The position numbers were made by a program, and so were the translations under genes. Positions 39,087 through 55,761 of a stretch of 64,000 nt of DNA are shown here, piece after piece. The DNA is from Epiperipatus broadwayi (Eukaryota; Onychophora; Udeonychophora; Euonychophora; Peripatidae): NCBI GenBank assembly GCA_028023455.1, contig JAQFVV010013412.1, positions 62,001-126,000 on the forward strand. Reading direction: 5' to 3'. Each line of letters opens with the position of its first letter. The first letter of the stretch is position 1. The notes under the pieces are model-generated. The model was given only the letters and a program-made list of their open reading frames with translations. It was not told the origin of the DNA and did not search any database.

Positions 39087-40615
39087 ATGGAGACCACAGC
39101 TATGCATGATCGAGCATTTGGCATCAATATGGCCACTGAAGTGCGTAAAAATTTAGACACCATCAAATCGTACACCACGGTCACAAAAACTAACATGCAA
39201 GCAACAAGTTCAAAGAATTTCGTGACTACAATAAATAATAAAATAGTTCCAAGATTTAGAAAAACAAATCTGAATGATATAAAACAGTTAGATTTAAAGA
39301 TACAGGTAAACCAAGGCCCTCCCCTTGCACACTGGACCAATAATATGCTAGAAAGAATTAATGAACACTTTAACAACATGATTCCATGGGGACTCTATAC
39401 ATCATTCAAAAGATTTTTTTTCACCAAACTCAATACTAATATCTGCCACAGACACAAATATATCATTAAATCATTTTCCATGCATGTTATTATATCAAGC
39501 AATAACTGAAAATGAACTGTGGGAAATGATCGTAAGAATCGCAGATCATCCAAATCCCAGATACCTCGCAATCAAATTTCTTAACAGTAGTCAAAAGAAC
39601 CTATTTCTAAACCAAATTAAAACATTAGACAATTACACAATTGTTATAGTCGATCAAGATCGACAGAACCAAATTACAGGAATAATAAAAAATACATATT
39701 TTGGATACATGAAACAAGACATTCAAAAAATGATGGATCCATTTGGCAAGGTTATAGCATTTCAACCAATATACCCAAAGACACACCAATATACAGCATA
39801 GCTATGATTTTAAGTTAAAATTACACAAAGACATTGACCCAGAATCTATAACAAAACAAATTGCAGATCAGGAAGCTATGCTGAGCCTATATATAAGAGG
39901 TTTAAAACCACAATGCTATGCCTGTGGCAAGCATGGTCACCTAGCCACACCATGCATAGATAGCCAACTCATACAGGGCCAGACACCAAATAATCAGCAC
40001 ATCCAATCCCAACATGAAGAGAGCAACAATACACAAGATAACACCAGCAACTCAAACAGTCAATATGAAAACAATTACAGTACAAATGAAGCTACTAAAA
40101 ACAAACATGCAGAAGAAAACACAAATATACTTGAAACTACAACAGATAGCTCGAATAAATTAAATGAAAGCACTGATCAAATAGATCAAAATCAAGCAAA
40201 AATCATACCTGAAGTATCACAAACACCAGGCATATCAATCAGTAATACATCAGACTCAAATCCAGACATATCAAATGATACATACAACTCCCCAAAAACA
40301 AGCATGCCACATATAATTATATACAAAACATCTACAGATATTCTAGAGTCACTAACCCTATGCCTCCTTCCCATAGAAACAACACCAACAGAAGTCCAAA
40401 AAGCTAGTCGGCTAAGGAGAAATAAATCAAAAAGAGCCAAAACAGATGAAAACATTACTCTAACAGAAATGATTGAACACTTTGCAGAAAACTTAATACC
40501 TATGGAGCTGGATAGTAATCAAACCACTAATAACTGCTCACAAAACACTAGAGAATATGCAAAAGCTTTACGCAAACTTCAACACACTGTGAAACCAACT
40601 CGCAGCCAATCATGA
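39087..40615 (+). pseudogene. LINE ORF1 (CCHC gag-like), frameshifted
   Basis: It starts at ATG 39087. Three frames carry it: 39087 to about 39480, about 39484-39801 (starting in the QAITENELWEMIV segment) and about 39800-40615. The middle part (PRYLAIKF...MMDPFGKVIAF) corresponds to the RNA-binding region of the LINE at 10745. A CCHC knuckle CYACGKHGHLATPC lies at about 39912-39953. The C-terminal third is rich in Asn, Ser and Thr. It ends TGA at 40613-40615, within the ORF2 start (ATGATAATG). Confidence 0.85.
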
Positions 40616-40886
40616 TAATGAAGCTAAAAATAACAGCATTTAATATCAGAGGGCTGAACTCAGTTAACAAAATACATCAGCTACAACAATGGATAAAGAT
40701 TACACAACCTCATATACTAGGACTTCTAGAAACTAAAATATATAATGGCTCACAAATTGACCCCACAGTACATCTAAGCAGAGAAGGCTACTGTGCATGC
40801 TCCAGAGACACATCATCTTCCTCAGGGGGTACTGGACTGCTCATAACACAAAGTTGTTCATTTGACACATTCAAAATCATATATAT

Positions 40887-40945
<59 letters not shown>

Positions 40946-43907
40946 AATTTACTAATAGTAACTTTTAGTCATCAAATCATCACACTAAACATTATATTTG
41001 TGTATATTCCACCGAGCCCTACAATTATCTCAAATATCATATTGAACATAAACTCCTTACTGGGCTCTAATTCACATCCAACCATACTAATTGGGGATTT
41101 CAACATGAAATATCAAGAGTTCATTTTAAAGTCGCTGCATCAAATATCAATTCCACTTATGAGTGCAGAGGGTTTTCTCTCAAATGAAGCAGTCACCTTT
41201 CACAATGGATGTCATACATCAAGAATTGGTCTGTGCTTTTATTCACCTATGTTACACAATCAAATCATCCTAAACATCAACCCATTTCCCTTCTCTGATC
41301 ACTCTGCACAAACCATACTAATTAATCTGACAGAAATTCAAACAACTGCACTTACACATGGTAAAACAATCAGAATTCTACTTCCAACTTCTACCCCAGA
41401 ATTTTTTTTTTCAGAAACATATATAATGCTTCACAAAATCAAAAATATGAAACTTAATCCCATTCAAAGATATTTAGCATTCATAAACATTTTATCATTT
41501 AATATAGATCACATTACACACAAATCCCCCCCACCCTCAAGACTGCTAGCACTGGCTGATGAAATACATAAACGGATTACAATGATAAACCCAACACACA
41601 CCAATCAACAACATATACGCAGACTTACACAAAAATACAATAACATCTGTAACCACCTGAAAAACTACCTAGCAATAAAAAAGAGTAAAGTCTGCCTCCA
41701 CCAACAACACACATGGACAAAAAAATACATTTTCTGGGCCTTGGGCTACCCATCCACTGTCAGAGTGCCAATGGCACTCACAGAGCAGGGGCACACATAC
41801 ACAGGAGATAATATGTTAAAACTGATCTATCAGCATTTCAAACAAAAGCTGCAAGCATACCACCTAGTCAAATATAATCCTAATGTATTTGGAAAACCAG
41901 AAACAAATACTCCATATAACATCACAGAATTTGCTACTAAACTGGCAACAGTACCTAATGCATGTCACCTTGGAGTGCATGGAAATTCCCAAATTTGTCC
42001 TTGCACATCTCAGTCAGTTCACTAGCCAATATTTATGTGACCTTGCAAATCATCTATCACAGAAGGTTCATGACATTCAAGGTTTATATCCAATAGCAAT
42101 AGTCCCCTTCAACAAGAAAAAAGTCCATGTATCAACACTATCTAACCTACAACCAATCTCAATGGGGCCACTTACAATTAAAATAATTCAAAAAGTACTC
42201 AAAGACAGCCTAGAGCCACATACTCTACCACTAATTTCACACAGCCAGTTTGCAAGGAAGCAATCATCAACTGCACAGGCTGCAATGATATTCAAAACAG
42301 TTATAAACTCAGTATGGGACAGAAAGAAGTATGCACCAATTGCAGTTCAACTTGATATAGAAGCGGCTTTTGATTCGGTCAACATCAATACATTAATCAA
42401 TATGCTAGCTGACACCACAATTCCATGAACTCATCTGTACCTGCTCATAAAACTACTACTTAGCAGAGAAATACATATCACACTCAATGGCAAAAATTCC
42501 CCATCATTCATTCCCACACAATCCATATCCCAAGGCTCACCACTAAGCTCACTGCTATTTACTTTTTACATCAAACCACTCATACTCAAAATTCAGCAGA
42601 GTATCAAGGGCATCCAGATACCAGACACATCACAACATATAGCCTGCATTGCATATATGGATGACATCACAGTCTTCCTACCATCAAGAAAACAGATACC
42701 AATACTATAGAAAATACTGCAAGACTTTCAAGCAACACACCATCTAAAATTTAATCAAAACAAGACTGCTGCTTGGTCTCTATACACCAGTAAGCCATGC
42801 ATGCAAATTTTCCAAGGCAAACTGTCCCCTTTCCTCGGTTTTCCTTTCTACATGGGAACAAACACAAAGAGGCAAAAAATCCAGAACAAGTTAAAAGATG
42901 AAGCAGAATGGATCACTGTCTCACTATCAAAAGCATACCTCTCAATATATGCTAAAGTACAATTGTTCAATCAGCTGGTAATCACCAAGATTATCTATTA
43001 TTCTCCCATAATTCAATTCTCAAAAGCCTTTACATCAAAAATCTCTTCATATTTCAATAAACCTCTATGGAATAGAAAGACAGTGTCAATATCTGCAAAA
43101 CAGCTTAGTCGACCAGCAATACACAATGGCTTGGGGCTGCATAACATAGATATTTTTTGAATATAAAATACCGCAAACCTGATAATAGCCACCCTCAGAC
43201 ATTTCCCAGAACTCCAGTATCTAATACAAATAATACCCACAGACAAACCTCCACCTTCACATTGCTATCTATCATCAGCTATAAACCAGTTCAGAATCAC
43301 ACATACTCAAATATCACTGCAAACAACAACAAAATATTCATATTGGCAGATATATGCAATGATATACCCAGGATATACATCAGATATTTCAACACAGATG
43401 CTCGGAATGAACAACTGACAGCTGCTTAAAAAATATAAAAAATGGTTCATGGATACAAAATTCTTTGAATTCCTCCTGAAACTAAATCTATATGCTTTGC
43501 CAACATCATATTTCTTAAGATACAGACGATTATATACAAAAATAGACCCCTTCTGCACGCTATGCCACCAAGCAGAAGAAACTCAACAGCATCTGTTTTA
43601 CAACTGCCCAGCATTAAACAATATTCGGCATGAAATAACAAATATATACAGAAAACCAAACATCTCCCTGCAAGATATTATCAGTCAATTCTGCAGAACA
43701 TCCACCCCAACAATCCGAGCAGCAACCCTCGTACTTTATGCATTTTGGTGCATGCGATGCACATTTGCTTTTGGCAACAATACAAGGTGGCATCCATCAA
43801 CTTTTCACAACAAGTTAGCACAATTAAAAACCAGAGACAATAAAATAGCACACCCAGACATTTTTGTGGCTACTTGCTCACTTGTAAAACAACGGTCAAA
43901 TCTCTAA
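40612..43907 (+). pseudogene. LINE ORF2 (endonuclease and RT), several lesions
   Basis: It starts at ATG 40612, overlapping the ORF1 stop as ATGA. The endonuclease has FNIRGLN, LLETK, LIGDFNM and SDHSA. Within it an AT-dinucleotide tract (about 40878-40942) breaks the frame. RT continues from about 41880 in frame 3 with RPISMGPL-like QPISMGPL, QLDIEAAFDS, ISQGSPLS and IAYMDDITVF. In-frame stops occur near 42426, 42711 and 43158. The C-terminal zinc motif (CTLCHQAEETQQHLFYNC) is at about 43555-43611. The end is TAA/TAG at 43905-43907. The enzyme is no longer translatable as one protein. Confidence 0.88.
40878..40942. repeat. (AT)n expansion inside the endonuclease coding region
   Basis: About 30 AT units lie after codons for FKII. 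An equivalent tract lies at exactly the same coding position in the neighbouring LINE (44680-44726). Confidence 0.95.
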
Positions 43908-44155
43908 TAGTTCTGCCTTTTCTCAACAATAGACTTAAAAAGAGAACAAGAAAATGGACAGCAAAAAATCCATGAATCAATAAATGATAACTTAGGATAA
44001 ACAATCCATCACTCACCAGGTATATATATGTAAGAACTTTGAAAGAACTTAAACACAATATATACTATCCTTGGAAATATTAGTGTAAATGCATGCATAT
44101 AAAAATTATTAATGTAACCTGTTTTCTAGATTGAATAAAGTCCCCTTTTTGAAAC

Positions 44156-47630
<3,475 letters not shown>

Positions 47631-47884
47631 AGAAAAAAAAGACTAATAAAAAACAGAACTAAATGCTTTACAAGTGCATAAAACTAATTGGATATATATA
47701 TTTTAAAGAAAATATTGTAAACTCAAATTTGTAAACCACATGCATATCCTTTGTCTTTGTTAACCCCCCCTTCCCCAATTACAATTTTCAACTTATATAT
47801 ACTAACTTCAATTCATCTGCATGTGGTAAAATAGTTACAAATGTAACCTTTTTTTGTTATATTCAATAAAGTCCTTTTGAAAGA

Positions 47885-48230
<346 letters not shown>

Positions 48231-48571
48231 GTACTAAATAATTTTATACTTTCAAATTGGTTTAATACTATTTAATGATCATTTTAAATATGATTGCCAC
48301 TAGATTGTATGATAAAATGTTTATGTACTTCATATCCACTCTGTCAGATTTTCCAGTATATCTCAAACAGTCCAAGTCTTCATCACTCTCAGGATATTTA
48401 TTGATGAGTTTTTACTTAATTTGAAAATTTTAATCCAACAAGAATTTCAATCTACTACTGATTTTATACACTCATTTTTAATATATTATATTTATAATTG
48501 ATTAAAATTTAAAATTTTTCATACTGGATCACTTGAATAAGGCTTGATGGAATTAACCCCAACCATATGTT

Positions 48572-48574
<3 letters not shown>

Positions 48575-48605
<31 letters not shown>
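48575..48605. repeat. (AT)n microsatellite flanking the Merlin element
   Basis: About 15 AT units end exactly at the terminal inverted repeat. A matching short (AT)n lies outside the right end (59656-59669), so the target duplication is hidden in the microsatellite. Confidence 0.95.
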
Positions 48606-48607
<2 letters not shown>

Positions 48608-48689
48608 TAGTTTTCAGATAGTTGTACCCTGATCACCAGGTGATGCTGCAGAACCATCAAGAAGCCTGCAAGTAATAAATTTCTATTAA

Positions 48690-48835
48690 AAAAATGGCTG
48701 AAATCATCGACAGAAAAAAATATTATAAAACGGCTGAAATCATCAACAGAAAAAAATTATAAAACGGCTGAAATCATAGATAGAAAAAAAACTTGTAAAA
48801 TGGCTGACCATCGACCAGAAAAAAAAAATTACAAA
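48690..48835. repeat. short tandem repeat in the left Merlin arm
   Basis: Four units of about 35-40 bp share GGCTGAAATCATCGACAG followed by an A-run. The right arm (about 59460-59575) has three or four inverted units. Confidence 0.8.
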
Positions 48836-49049
48836 TTGCTGGAAAAAAAAAACTTAAACCTTAAATACAGAGTAATAATACAGTACATTTTTTGAAAAAA
48901 AATCTCTCTCTCCCCCTTCCACATGGAGCATTAAAATGAAAATTGCTGAGAATACAGTAATTTTTTTTTTTTAAATTTTGGCCCTTCCCCTTTTTGCACA
49001 GAGCATTAAAATGAAAAATGCTGATAATACAGTACATTTTTTAAAAAAA

Positions 49050-49740
49050 ATCTCTGACTTTCAACACTATAACGACTGTAGACTATAATAATTAATAGAT
49101 TAATACTAATTAAATATAGATAATAAAAGTAGCTATAAAATACAAAAACAGAAATTGGTGTGTGACTAACGTTTAAATATAATTTCTCTCACTTTCAACA
49201 CTATAATGACTTAAGACTATAATAATTAAGAGAATAATACTAATTCAATATAGATAATAAAAGTAGCTATAAAATACAAGAGTAGAAATTGCTATGTGAC
49301 TAACAGAAAAATGGTGGTATTACAGTAAATGTTTTAAATAAAATTTCTCTTACTTTCAACACTATAATGACTGAGGAGTATAATATTTAACAGATTAATA
49401 CTAATTAAATATAGATGGGATACCATATAAAAAATAAAAGTAGCTATAAAATACGAAAACAGAAATTGCAGTGTGATTAACAGATACACCCTTCCCTGGA
49501 GCATTAAAATGAAAAAATGGTGGTATTATAGTATGTTTTAAATAAAATTTCTCTCACTTTCAACACTATAATGACTGAAGACTATAATAATTAACAGAAT
49601 AATACTAATTAAATATAGATAATAAAAGTAGCTATATAATACTAGAGCAGAACTTGCTGTGTGACTAACAGATATACCCTCCCTCTCTTGCTTTTTTAGC
49701 ATTAAAGCAAAAAATGGTGATGACTGATTACTTTTATATT
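49050..49740. repeat. irregular tandem repeat in the left Merlin arm
   Basis: The block TTTCAACACTATAA...GACT...ATAATAATTAA...AAAGTAGCTATAAAATAC recurs four times at spacings of about 134, 161 and 204 bp. The inverted counterpart is at 58780-59240. Confidence 0.8.
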
Positions 49741-49989
49741 TCATCAATATTTAAAAAATAAAAGTCTATTTGCAAACATGTCTGTGCATTATCTAACAAC
49801 ATATATTATTATCATTTTATTAAATTCTAAATTGGATCGTAACATCCAAAAAAATCCAAATACAACAAACACACACACACCCACAAAACACAAATACTTA
49901 TAAAAAAAAGTACTTAGAAACGATAAACATCATGGACAATTTGAAAGTAGGCATAAAGAACATTCAATGTTTAAGACTTTGCATGAAAA

Positions 49990-50445
49990 TTCTTTGTTGT
50001 GGATCATTATAAAAATACTGACTTTAAAGTAGACAATTCAAACTTTGCATAAAAGTTCTTCCAAGAAGCTTGTTGAAACATTGCAGATCATTATAAAAAT
50101 ATTGACTTTAAAGTAAACAATTCAAACTTTGAGTGAAAGTTCTTTAAAGAAGCTTGTTGAAACATTGCAGATCATTATAAAATTATTGACTTTAAAGTAG
50201 ACAATTCAAACTTTGAGTAAAAGTTCTTTGGAGAAGCTTGTTTAATCTTTGCAGATCATTATAAAAATATTGACTTTAAAGTAGACAATTCAAACTTTGA
50301 GTGAAAGTTCTTTGGAGAAGCTTGTTGAAACATTGCAGATCATTATAAAAATATTGACTTTAAAGTAGACAATTCAAACTTTGAGTGAAAGTTCTTTGGA
50401 GAAGCTTGTTGAAACATTGCATATCATTATAAAATCAAAATTCCA
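49990..50445. repeat. 84-bp tandem repeat, five units
   Basis: ACTTTAAAG starts at 50021, 50105, 50189, 50273 and 50357, a constant 84-bp period. Units contain ATCATTATAAAAATATTGAC and a GTTCTTTGGAGAAGCTTGTT-like block. The right arm keeps only part of one unit near 58420-58450. Confidence 0.92.
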
Positions 50446-50982
50446 ACTTTGCGGCATCAAATACAGTAGTAACGATGGAATATTTTTTAAAAGTACACAC
50501 ACAGGTCAAAAACAACGTTCAAAATACATAAATTTAAAAAAAAACTACACACACATATAACAAAAACAAGTGTAACGGTATTAAATAACTAAATTTTACA
50601 TTAAACTCTGTTCCAAATCAATCGTAGCATAATTAATATATTTTCAAACAAAGATATAACAAAATAGGGTAACTATAATTATCTCAAGTGAGTTTCATTT
50701 AGTTTACATGAATTTAAAGTTATATAAGATCGAGCAAATCCTACAAGATTAGATTCAAGAAATTTATTTTTCTGACAATTATTTGATTTATACTGTTTTT
50801 TTTTTTTTGTTGTTTTTTTTTTTAGCAAAGATAGTGAATCATGCTGAGTTATCAATCTTTGAAGGGAGTTCCCAGATTTTTTTACCTGAGGTTGATTTTA
50901 AAATAGATTTGCAACCTGGTTTTTCTCTCCCCCCAGTCTTTTTTTTTTAAAGCTCTAATACAGCAAATTACAAATTTTATGA

Positions 50983-51760
50983 TCATGCTGGTATACTTAT
51001 GGTTTCTAACATAGCAGAAAATATATCTTCTTCATGGTTAAGTTGATACCACATGAATTCAGCCATGTAAGATTCCAGATGATGTTGTCTGGTCCCCCTC
51101 TCCTTTGTATTGCACAATTTCACAAGCCCCCAAAGTCTTTGTATGTTCTGCATATGTGCTCTAGTGGAAGGATCGACAATATTATAACTGTGATTAACTT
51201 TGAAATGCTGATAACCTGCAGCATTCAATTTGTTGCTTTTGTAGGCCTTCCAACAGTTAGAATATATGGAGGATCCTGGTGAAATATGTTGTTTAATGGC
51301 ATCCAGGAGAACAGATGCTGTCCAACGTGGAACAGTGACCATGAAACATTATTTTGCTTCTCTGCACAAACCATCAAATGCCCATTATTGTGGAAGAATT
51401 TTTCCCTGGTGGTTTTTATGTTGTGTAAAAAGAGTTTTGTCAACCTCTACAATTTTTTCCTGGGCCCCAATTTGGCAAGATGGCCGAGATAGCAGACTTT
51501 CTTTACAAGCTTCTCTCAAAAATTGCTTCCATGCAATGACAAGTGCTCCGGTTCACATCCAAATTATTTATTCCTGATTGTATGGTCAATTGGTTTTTAC
51601 TCCATAAATAAATGATTCAGATGGCTGAGACAAATGATAATCTGCAACACTCAAACCAGGTTCCTTTTCTAAGTGCTATGCGATTTTTACACACACTAAT
51701 GTTACATTTCCATTCCATCCTTGGGCTCATGTAGAGCCTCATTGGATGGCCATAGATGCA
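50983..51760 (-). pseudogene. Merlin (IS1595/ISXO2-like) transposase, inactivated
   Basis: On the minus strand the order is an N-terminal Cys-containing part with LRKGTWFECCRLSF (about 51690), then IVEVDKTLFTQHKNHQGK (about 51440; first catalytic Asp kept). Next come MVTVPRW...SSIYSNCWKAYK (51342-51230) and NHSYNIVDPSTRAHMQNIQRLW (about 51160). In the family the second acidic residue is the Asp of YSDCW; here it is Asn. The third is the Glu of a QNIE.LW motif; here it is Gln. Frameshifts and stops occur near 51350, 51400 and 51500. The last 119 codons (51342-50983) are open. The enzyme would cut and paste the element; this copy cannot be active. Confidence 0.85.
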
Positions 51761-53007
51761 CACTTTTTGAGATGGCAGAACATTTTTACTTTGTAAAAAC
51801 TCACTGCCTCAACTTCCATTTTGGGGACATCCCACATTTTCATCATTTTGGCTAAGCAAAGATAAAAACACTATACTTCCTTTAATTTCAGCATGGTTTT
51901 TTGAAATGTTGCTTGAAAGATTTGTGCATGTTTACTCTTCTATTCATCTGCATAAAAAAGAGTCCATATTATCACCATCGAAAATACAAATAATCCCAAC
52001 AAATTGTATTTCTAGCACTTGAAAAATAATTAATAGGTCATAATTAAAATAAGCAGGTATTTCAAAAGACTAGTTCAGTTAGATTTTGATTAAATTTGTC
52101 AGCCCAAGCAATTATATTTTCATGTGAAAAGTCATTTGCTTCATATTTATTTCTTAGAAATTTATAGTATAGTGTGCCACATTTTTTAATGCACTTTTAT
52201 AACCATTTTTTCAATACAATCATTTAGAAAATCAGTGTGGCACTGGTTAACCCTTTTGTTGCATTAATTTTAGTTGCAATTTTTGGTACCCAATTTTTTA
52301 AATAATCAAGTTTTGAAAATAATTGCGAAATTTAACATTATGCTTACTTAAGTTCAAATTCGCAATTGAATTTGAGAAAACTATACAAAGCATAGATAAA
52401 TGTATTACTTACTTTTTTTTATTAATACTAACATTTTCTTAAAATATACAAAGATTTTTGAGAACAGATATTTGTTTTTATTTCTTGGTGCATATTCACG
52501 ACTCGTAAAAAATTTAACGTGACAAATGGTGATATATAGTATCATGGTGGTATATAGTAATCACCCCAAATGTCTAAGTGTGCTCAACATACATTCCTAT
52601 TACATGAGATTTGTGTTTTGTTTTAGTATATTATTACCATAATTGCATACTGAAAAGGTATAGTAAGGTATATTTGCATGTATGTGTGTCTATATAGGTA
52701 TAGCATACATTAACTATAATAATTATATGCATATGTTTATATATACATTAAATGTAGTGAAACAGTCAGATGTAGTGACTCCTGTTTTACCTACTATATT
52801 ACATAGTAGTATGTTTTTTCTATATTTATCTATGTTTGAGTATGTATATTAATTAATTTTAAACCTATTCTGATATTGCTATATTAAATATAGGTGTATG
52901 TGTGTGTATTCATTATTATGTATACATATGTGAAATGGACGTCTATGCACATACAAGATATAATTTGTAAAATTAAATTTAAGGTAAATCTTGTAAGTGT
53001 AACAGGA

Positions 53008-53011
<4 letters not shown>
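51761..53011. other. inner Merlin sequence, AT-rich
   Basis: The stretch 52205-52285 (GTGTGGCACTGGTTAA and TTGCATTAATTTTAGTTGC) is matched in reverse complement by 58355-58420. Nothing coding is seen. A CA/AT microsatellite at about 53010-53039 precedes the LTR element. Confidence 0.5.
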
Positions 53012-53039
<28 letters not shown>

Positions 53040-55054
53040 TGTAACGATATATAAATATGTCGTTACATTAATTTAAAATAAAAACTTAAAAGTTCGCAAA
53101 TAAAAGTAAAAAACTAAACGCTAAAATTAAAATGTTTGTTAAACATATATACATTCGCACAGATGCCAAACTTTAAAAATATTTTTTTTTAAAAAAACAA
53201 ATAAGTATTTGAACGTACTTTTTTTATAAAAAAAAAGTACAACATTTAAAAATAAAAACAGGTATTAATTAATGTAATCTGTAAATAGAAATGATTGTTT
53301 ATGAATTATTGAAAACAAAGCTAGCCTTGGGCTCTTGTATGATTAAAATGATCTGATGAAAGATAGATAAGAAAATAAAGAGAAATTAGCTTGACCAATG
53401 GAAGCACTAAGCCTTGGCTCAGACCCTAACGAAAGTGATGGATTAGTGATATTTTGTTAATTGAATCCGTGTGGATAATATAAAAAGGGAAATACAGTTT
53501 TTTCTGGAGTTCCAGTGTTGTGTGTTTGAGAGTTGTGGTAAAACGCACATACCACACTCTCTATTTAAAAAAGAAAAAAGAAAAGACTGTGATACCTTGA
53601 ACCAGCTATTGCCATCTCCAAAACATTATCTTCCAATGGAGGTGTCGCAAGAATTAAAAACAGGAACCTGGACTCTTCTACCATAAACTATATGAAATGA
53701 ACAATTATTAAAATCAATTAAGAACTTTCGTCAAGTTTTATAAATTGATAAACAAGCCAACTTAAATGTTAAAAACGGACTCTTATCTGACTTTTGTAAG
53801 TTTTTAAATCAAATTAATAATGTTTAATTTTATATGTTTTCCGATTGATAAAAATCATTTCCATTTTTTTTTCTCTTATTGTATAAATTATTTGTTGTTT
53901 AAATTTTAAAAGATGAAATTTAAGGTTGGGTATAGACATTGCATAGATTCGTTAGCGGTTGATAATGTTGTGGTTTTCACATTCGATTAGAACATATGTC
54001 AATGATATCACTGCAAGCATCTTACGATGAATGCTAATGGGATTTGTATATTCCTTATGCAAGTGAGGCTTATCAATGACTTTGTATTTTGATCAGTTGT
54101 GTTTAATTTGGGATGTTTTTAAAACAAAAAGTTTATAAAATGCATTTGTGTGAACATATCTAAATGTTAAATTTAAGTCGGGCGTGAATGGCTATATAGT
54201 TTTGTAAAGTTATATTAAGGGAGGGTAATCTTAGGTTATTCGTTTCATGGTTGAATTGGCTAAATGGATTGGATATATTTGTGTAATTAGTAGATGTAGT
54301 ATGAGGTCTGCTATGGGCAGGATTGCATATATATGCCACACACCATCTGTTTGCCTATGGATGGGTTTGTAAGTCGGCAGAAGACTGCAGTCCATTCCTA
54401 TGGAGTTTTTTGTTTATTGTTCTACTTGCCAACAGATGTAACATTCCTGTTGGTGGAGAGTCAATGTCTTCTCTATTTCTACTTATTGTTCAGATGTACA
54501 TTCCTGACAGTATAGTATTTTGTGTTGTCGTATTATGCCACATTGAATACGTGAATGTATCAGATGGATTGGCGCCAGTTTGGTTGCGAAATTTGTTGCC
54601 TAAGGTTAAATCAGGGAAGAATATTTTCTTTTTAAATGCAGATCTATGTAGTCTATTCATACTTGACTATCTAAATAAAATATTAAACTCATTGAAACTT
54701 AGTTAAATGTAAAATTAAAAGTTAATATAAAAATCTAAAATGTTGAATTTATTCCTCATAATTTAAATGTTATTTTATATGTGCGTAAATAAATATTTTT
54801 ATGTGTTAATTTCTGGCAGTGGTTTTTATTCTTTTATATTTAAGATATAAAATTTATAGATTTTTATCTCTGCATCTCCGCTGAGCTAGTGACTTGGGCT
54901 AACGATCGTAATATTTATTAAAGTGGAATCTTAACAGCGTGTATCTGCCTACTTTATAAATTTTTCTGGCTCAAATGCCTAGATGGTGCCCTGGTAGTTG
55001 CAGATATTGTTTTTGCGGTTAGATTCGATCTTCACTTACATTTCGATCATTATA
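53040..55054 (+). repeat. left LTR
   Basis: It begins TGTAACGAT. A TATAAAAAGG box lies near 53479. It lacks a 41-bp segment present in the right LTR near 56847-56887. Confidence 0.72.
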
Positions 55055-55056
55055 AT

Positions 55057-55074
55057 TGGCATCATAAGTGTGGC
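55057..55074 (+). promoter_or_regulatory. primer-binding site candidate
   Basis: TGGCATCATAAGTGTGGC starts two bases after the left LTR. It begins with the TGG that pairs to a tRNA CCA end. The tRNA was not identified. Confidence 0.45.
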
Positions 55075-55761
55075 CTTACCTCAGAGATTGACCCTGAGAA
55101 GGGGAATTGATGATGATGAAATTTTCTATCTTTAATAATTCACGAGTGCCCTGAGAATTTTAAAAGTGAATCATGCAAATAACATTTGTTTATTTTTTCT
55201 GATATAAGTACATTTTTGTACTAACGTAAAGTTATAGCCAGATGTTTAATAAACCCCTAGTACTTTTGAAAATAAATCATGCCCATAATATTTTTTCTGA
55301 AATTAGTATAAATATATTTGTTGTATTGATGTGGAGTTGCAGTTTGAAGTTTTGTTTAAAAAGTGCTGCCAGTAAGAAAAATTGCGCATATGTAGAGATA
55401 AATTCGAGGAATAAAAACTGATAAGTAAAACGTAATAATAAATCTAAATCATATTTTTTTTAAATAAAAAAAGTCTTGTATAAATTAAAATCTAATCGTT
55501 CAACTTGCCTAAGTAATAGTTAAAGGTAGGAGAAATGAAACTTGGAAGGGAGGGGGCAGAAATTATCTGGAAATAAGGAATCAACAGTCAACATTTTTTT
55601 TAATCATTATATCTGTGTGTAATTACGGTTTTGTCTTGTAAAAAAAAAGTGTTGTCTTTTTGAAATTTTCATATATAATCAATTTGTGTAACGTAATTAC
55701 TAACACTAAGTAAAGTCTTTTTTTTTTAATGATTTTTGTTTTTTGAGAAAGTTTACTGATA
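55075..55761 (+). other. internal region of the LTR element, non-coding
   Basis: No ORF of note. A purine-rich segment (near 55531-55560, GGAAGGGAGGGGG) lies about 200 bases before the right LTR. No clear polypurine tract directly adjoins the LTR. Confidence 0.5.

Noticed and set aside
53352-53390. CTGATGA at 53354 and at 21623 as further hammerheads
   Set aside because: No GAAA at the right distance with a closing stem II and no stem I pairing around them.
54323-54706. 127-codon frame present in both 2-kb LTRs
   Set aside because: It begins at TTG, not ATG, and its conservation can be explained by the recent duplication of the LTR. A coding role was not supported. The 71-codon frame at 53471 (GTG start) was rejected likewise.
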